Assembly (NCBI GenBank): GCA_031290715.1
Contig: JAITNA010000154.1
Location: 1 to 7,790, forward strand
DNA from: Eubacteriales Family XIII. Incertae Sedis bacterium
GTDB taxonomy: Bacteria > Bacillota > Clostridia > Peptostreptococcales > Anaerovoracaceae
DNA: 7,790 nt
Direction of reading: 5' to 3'
Shown here: one piece after another, positions 5,762 through 7,790 of the stretch
Layout of the letters: each line of letters starts with the position of its first letter
How positions within the stretch are numbered: position 1 is the first letter of the stretch
Notes under the pieces: model-generated
Told to the model about the DNA's origin: nothing
Databases searched by the model: none
What the model saw: the letters and a program-made list of their open reading frames with translations, nothing else
Program-made: the position numbers and the translations under genes

Positions 5762-7285
5762 ATGCACATCAGTTCTGACATGCTTCGGCGGGGGATTTTG
5801 GAGCAGGGCGTTTCGGTCACGGTGTTCGGCAATGTGAGCGGCGAGCTTTCGCTGTCCCATATCCTGTTCTCGGAGGCGGGCAATCCGTTTGAGGATGGCG
5901 CGGTGTATTTGGTGAGCGGCGGGGAGAGCAAGCTTCGGCCCGCCCGGAAAAACGAGCCGAAAATCAAGAGCGTCGCGATGATCGCGGGAAATTACGACGT
6001 CGAATTCATTCGGCGCTTCGAGGCGGTGTTCATCGCGGAGGAGGGTACGGCGCTTCCGTCCCTGCACAACAAGATTCAGCGGGTCTTTGACCATTATGAT
6101 ATCTGGAGCCGTGAGCTTCGCCTCTTGCTGAACACGGGTTCCAATGTGCAGGCGATGATCGACAGCAGCACGTCTGTCATGGGCAATCCGCTGATCATGC
6201 AGGACAGCAATTTCAATGTAATTGCGGTGTCGACCGAGTTCGCCGCCAATCCCTCGCTGGCCCCGATTCTCGACCACAACAACATCCCGTACATGATGAA
6301 AGCGGAACGAAGCGCCGGGGGGGCCGAGGAGCGCGCCAACGTCGTCCCGCTTCAGATCACGGGGCGCCACGCGCTGTATACGAACATCTTTCAGCAGGGG
6401 CGGTTTCAATACCGTCTGCTTGTGCTCGAGATGGAAGGGGAGCTTCACGCGAGCGCGTCGACATTATTGGAATATATTTCGGGGTATATTCAACTTGCGA
6501 TCGGCTATGTTGTGGATGAGTCCAAGGAGTTTCAGGCGCTGCCGTTCGTCATGAAGAGTATTTTGTCGGGCGAATACCGCGATACGGGCTTCATCGAGCA
6601 GCGCTTGGCGGAGTACGGGTGGCTGAAGGAGCAGGTCTACGTCTGCGCGCAGATACACGCGGAGCTCGCGGACTACAAGAACCGCACGATGCGCTTCATG
6701 AGCGACCGTTTGACGGCGATCTACAAAGATGCGTGCATTTTTGAATACGAGAACAAAATCGCGGCGTTTTTCAATCTTTCCCGCGCCGATGCCGACATCC
6801 GGAGCATCGAGAAATCCCTGACGGGCTTCTTGCAGGACAACAATATGAAAGCGGGAATTTCCAATACGTTTTCGGAGTTTGAATACCTGCGCCAATATTA
6901 CACGCAGGCGGGCGTCGCGATCAAACTGGGGCCGCGGCTCAAGCCGTATCAATGGCTCCACCGCTTCGGCGACGTCAAGGAGCAGTATATCCTCGAAAGC
7001 TGCACGGAACAGCTGCCGGCCCTTATGATCTGCGACCCGGGCTTGCTGAAACTGCGCGCGTACGACGAGAAGCACAAGCAGGACCTCTATCATACGCTCT
7101 TTGTATTTTTGAAGAATAATATGCGCTCTGTCGGGGCCGCGAAAGAGCTTTTCATCCATCGCAGCACTTTCCTTTACCGGCTCGAGCGAATCAAGGAGAT
7201 CACGGGGCTCAGCTTTGAAAGCGACAGCAACCAGTGGTATTTGCTGCTGTCGTACAAGCTTTTGGAGAAAGAGAAGCAGCGGTAG
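5762..7285 (+). CDS. PucR/CdaR-type helix-turn-helix transcriptional regulator
   Basis: The 507-residue protein ends in the HTH typical of the PucR/CdaR family (about 446-507): FLKNNMRSVGAAKELFIHRS followed by TFLYRLERIKEITGL, then a closing helix WYLLLSYKLLE. The N-terminal 95 residues form an alpha/beta domain. A helix (about 100-122, HNKIQRVFDHYDIWSRELR) leads to a GAF-like sensory region beginning near GNPLIMQDSNFNVIAVS (141-157). This is the layout of regulators controlling catabolic genes in anaerobic Firmicutes, in which the middle domain is presumed to sense a small molecule. GGAGGG lies six bases before the ATG. The gene follows DUF3786 by 26 bases without an evident promoter, so it is probably in the same operon and may autoregulate it, or may act on a neighbouring methyltransferase cluster outside the window. 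The ligand cannot be inferred. The stop codon lies within a degenerate repeat shared with the region downstream. Confidence 0.88.
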   Translation: MHISSDMLRRGILEQGVSVTVFGNVSGELSLSHILFSEAGNPFEDGAVYLVSGGESKLRPARKNEPKIKSVAMIAGNYDVEFIRRFEAVFIAEEGTALPSLHNKIQRVFDHYDIWSRELRLLLNTGSNVQAMIDSSTSVMGNPLIMQDSNFNVIAVSTEFAANPSLAPILDHNNIPYMMKAERSAGGAEERANVVPLQITGRHALYTNIFQQGRFQYRLLVLEMEGELHASASTLLEYISGYIQLAIGYVVDESKEFQALPFVMKSILSGEYRDTGFIEQRLAEYGWLKEQVYVCAQIHAELADYKNRTMRFMSDRLTAIYKDACIFEYENKIAAFFNLSRADADIRSIEKSLTGFLQDNNMKAGISNTFSEFEYLRQYYTQAGVAIKLGPRLKPYQWLHRFGDVKEQYILESCTEQLPALMICDPGLLKLRAYDEKHKQDLYHTLFVFLKNNMRSVGAAKELFIHRSTFLYRLERIKEITGLSFESDSNQWYLLLSYKLLEKEKQR

Positions 7286-7406
7286 GGGCGGGTCACTGTC
7301 GCAACAGCGCGTTCGCAGATGGAGCGCCTTCACACCGATGAGATAGGAAGCAGCGGCAGGGGCGTCACAATGTCACAACAGAGCGTCCGCTTGGCAGGGG
7401 CGTCAC
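7273..7406. repeat. Degenerate direct repeats in the convergent gap between pucR-like and cooT-like genes
   Basis: A block of about 43 bases at 7273-7315 (GAAGCAGCGGTAGGGGCG...) recurs with substitutions and small gaps at 7347-7390 (GAAGCAGCGGCAGGGGCG...). Its core GGCAGGGGCGTCAC (7355-7368) is repeated exactly at 7393-7406. The first block covers the stop codon of the PucR-type gene; the last core covers the stop codon of the CooT gene on the other strand. No clear terminator with a T-run is visible in the gap, which holds no gene. Confidence 0.55.
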
Positions 7407-7597
7407 TCCGCGAGGTCGAGGAAAATGGTGTTTTTGATGAGGTCGACCGCGCGAATCCGGCCGCGGACATCTTTGATGTCGCCCGTGATGTCGTACAGGC
7501 GGATGTTGTCGCCGTCAACGTCGACATTCGTCACATATTCAATGAGCTTGCCGTCCTCGGCGGCCCGCTCTCCGGTATATACAGTAGAAAGACACAT
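7403..7597 (-). CDS. cooT: CooT-family nickel-binding protein
   Basis: The 64-residue protein begins MCLSTVYTG and continues with a small beta-barrel pattern: KLIEYVTNVDVDGDNIRLYD (17-36), ITGDIKDVRGRIRAVDL (37-53) and a closing strand NTIFLDL (56-62). This is the CooT signature. Known CooT proteins are small dimeric Ni(II)-binding factors that help put nickel into carbon monoxide dehydrogenase, with Cys2 as the key ligand; homologues are also found in genomes and loci devoted to methyl-corrinoid metabolism. The start at 7597 is set by AAGGAG seven bases upstream and by the need for Cys at position 2; an in-frame TTG at 7639 would add 14 residues, bury that Cys and overlap the upstream gene. 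It lies 34 bases after the stop of the small helical protein gene, probably in one minus-strand operon whose promoter is outside the window. Confidence 0.88.
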   Translation of the reverse strand: MCLSTVYTGERAAEDGKLIEYVTNVDVDGDNIRLYDITGDIKDVRGRIRAVDLIKNTIFLDLAE

Positions 7598-7631
7598 GGC
7601 AATCTCCTTTCGGGGGGGTATGATCGTGTTC

Positions 7632-7790
7632 TTAATCAAGCAGACTCAGGGCTTCGTCCAATTTGCCGTTGCCGGATTCGTATTCGCGGGCGGCTTCGCG
7701 GACGCGGGCAGCCGCTTCTTCCCGGCCCATTTCCTGCAGTTTTTCCGCAAGCGCCCCGGCTTCGAGGACATGCTGACGGTTGTGTTCGAG
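7632..7790 (-). CDS. C-terminal part of a small helical protein upstream of cooT (partial)
   Basis: An open frame enters from the right edge and ends at a TAA at 7634-7632, giving the last 52 residues. They begin LEHNRQHVLEAGALAEKLQE and continue as two amphipathic, Ala/Glu-rich helices (about 1-20 and 23-38 of the fragment) separated by MGRE and closed by SGNGKLDEALSLLD. His3 and His7 of the fragment (HNRQH) form a possible metal-ligand pair. Small proteins with a similar EHN..H helical hairpin occur beside cooT-like genes in other anaerobes as far as I recall, but I cannot confirm the family name. The start lies outside the window. Coding is supported by codon pattern and by the 34-base spacing to the ribosome binding site and start of cooT. 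Confidence 0.65.
   Translation of the reverse strand, partial: LEHNRQHVLEAGALAEKLQEMGREEAAARVREAAREYESGNGKLDEALSLLD

Noticed and set aside
3570..6448. Several long minus-strand open frames opposite the corrinoid activator, DUF3786 and PucR-type genes
   Set aside because: They are arginine- and histidine-rich mirror frames of GC-biased coding sequence with no family resemblance; the plus-strand products carry clear family motifs.
6464..7333. Minus-strand open frame opposite the regulator gene
   Set aside because: Same mirror-frame pattern; the opposite strand encodes an intact PucR-type HTH at its end.
7598..7639. Extended CooT start at TTG 7639
   Set aside because: The extension would overlap the preceding gene, lacks a binding site and would remove the Cys2 position characteristic of CooT.

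Overview
The window looks like a piece of chromosome from an anaerobic, fairly GC-rich bacterium, most likely a Bacillota (Clostridia-type) lineage. The reasons are the strong AGGAG/GGAGG ribosome binding sites, the use of GTG and TTG starts, a xpaC-telA gene pair, a PucR-type regulator, and proteins tied to corrinoid and nickel chemistry of the kind seen in acetogenic or methylotrophic anaerobes. The species cannot be named from the sequence alone.

Layout. Positions 5-91 hold a small palindromic element that can fold as a complete four-arm cloverleaf. Next, on the minus strand, is a two-gene operon read right to left: an XpaC-family membrane protein (1332-2291) and a TelA/YaaN-family protein (157-1335), joined by an ATGA overlap. 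A 227-bp divergent intergenic region carries candidate promoters for both directions, including a perfect 11-bp tandem duplication that supplies two consensus -10 boxes to the xpaC side. The plus strand then carries four closely spaced genes, probably one operon: a small lipoprotein (2519-3067), a 2Fe-2S/ASKHA reductive activator of corrinoid proteins (3078-5024), a DUF3786 protein (5031-5735) and a PucR-family regulator (5762-7285). Beyond a short convergent region with degenerate direct repeats, the minus strand resumes with a CooT-type nickel-binding protein (7403-7597) and the C-terminal end of a small helical protein that runs off the window (7632-7790).

How the genes may work together. 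The corrinoid activator uses ATP and a low-potential electron to return inactive Co(II) corrinoid to Co(I). DUF3786 is of unknown function but lies tightly linked here. The PucR protein may control this operon or a neighbouring methyltransferase cluster. CooT binds Ni(II) and is known from carbon monoxide dehydrogenase maturation. Together this suggests a support module for one-carbon (methyl-corrinoid / CODH) metabolism. No methyltransferase, corrinoid protein or CODH gene lies in the window, so the substrate cannot be stated. The xpaC-telA pair seems functionally separate, linked to envelope stress or toxic-anion tolerance.
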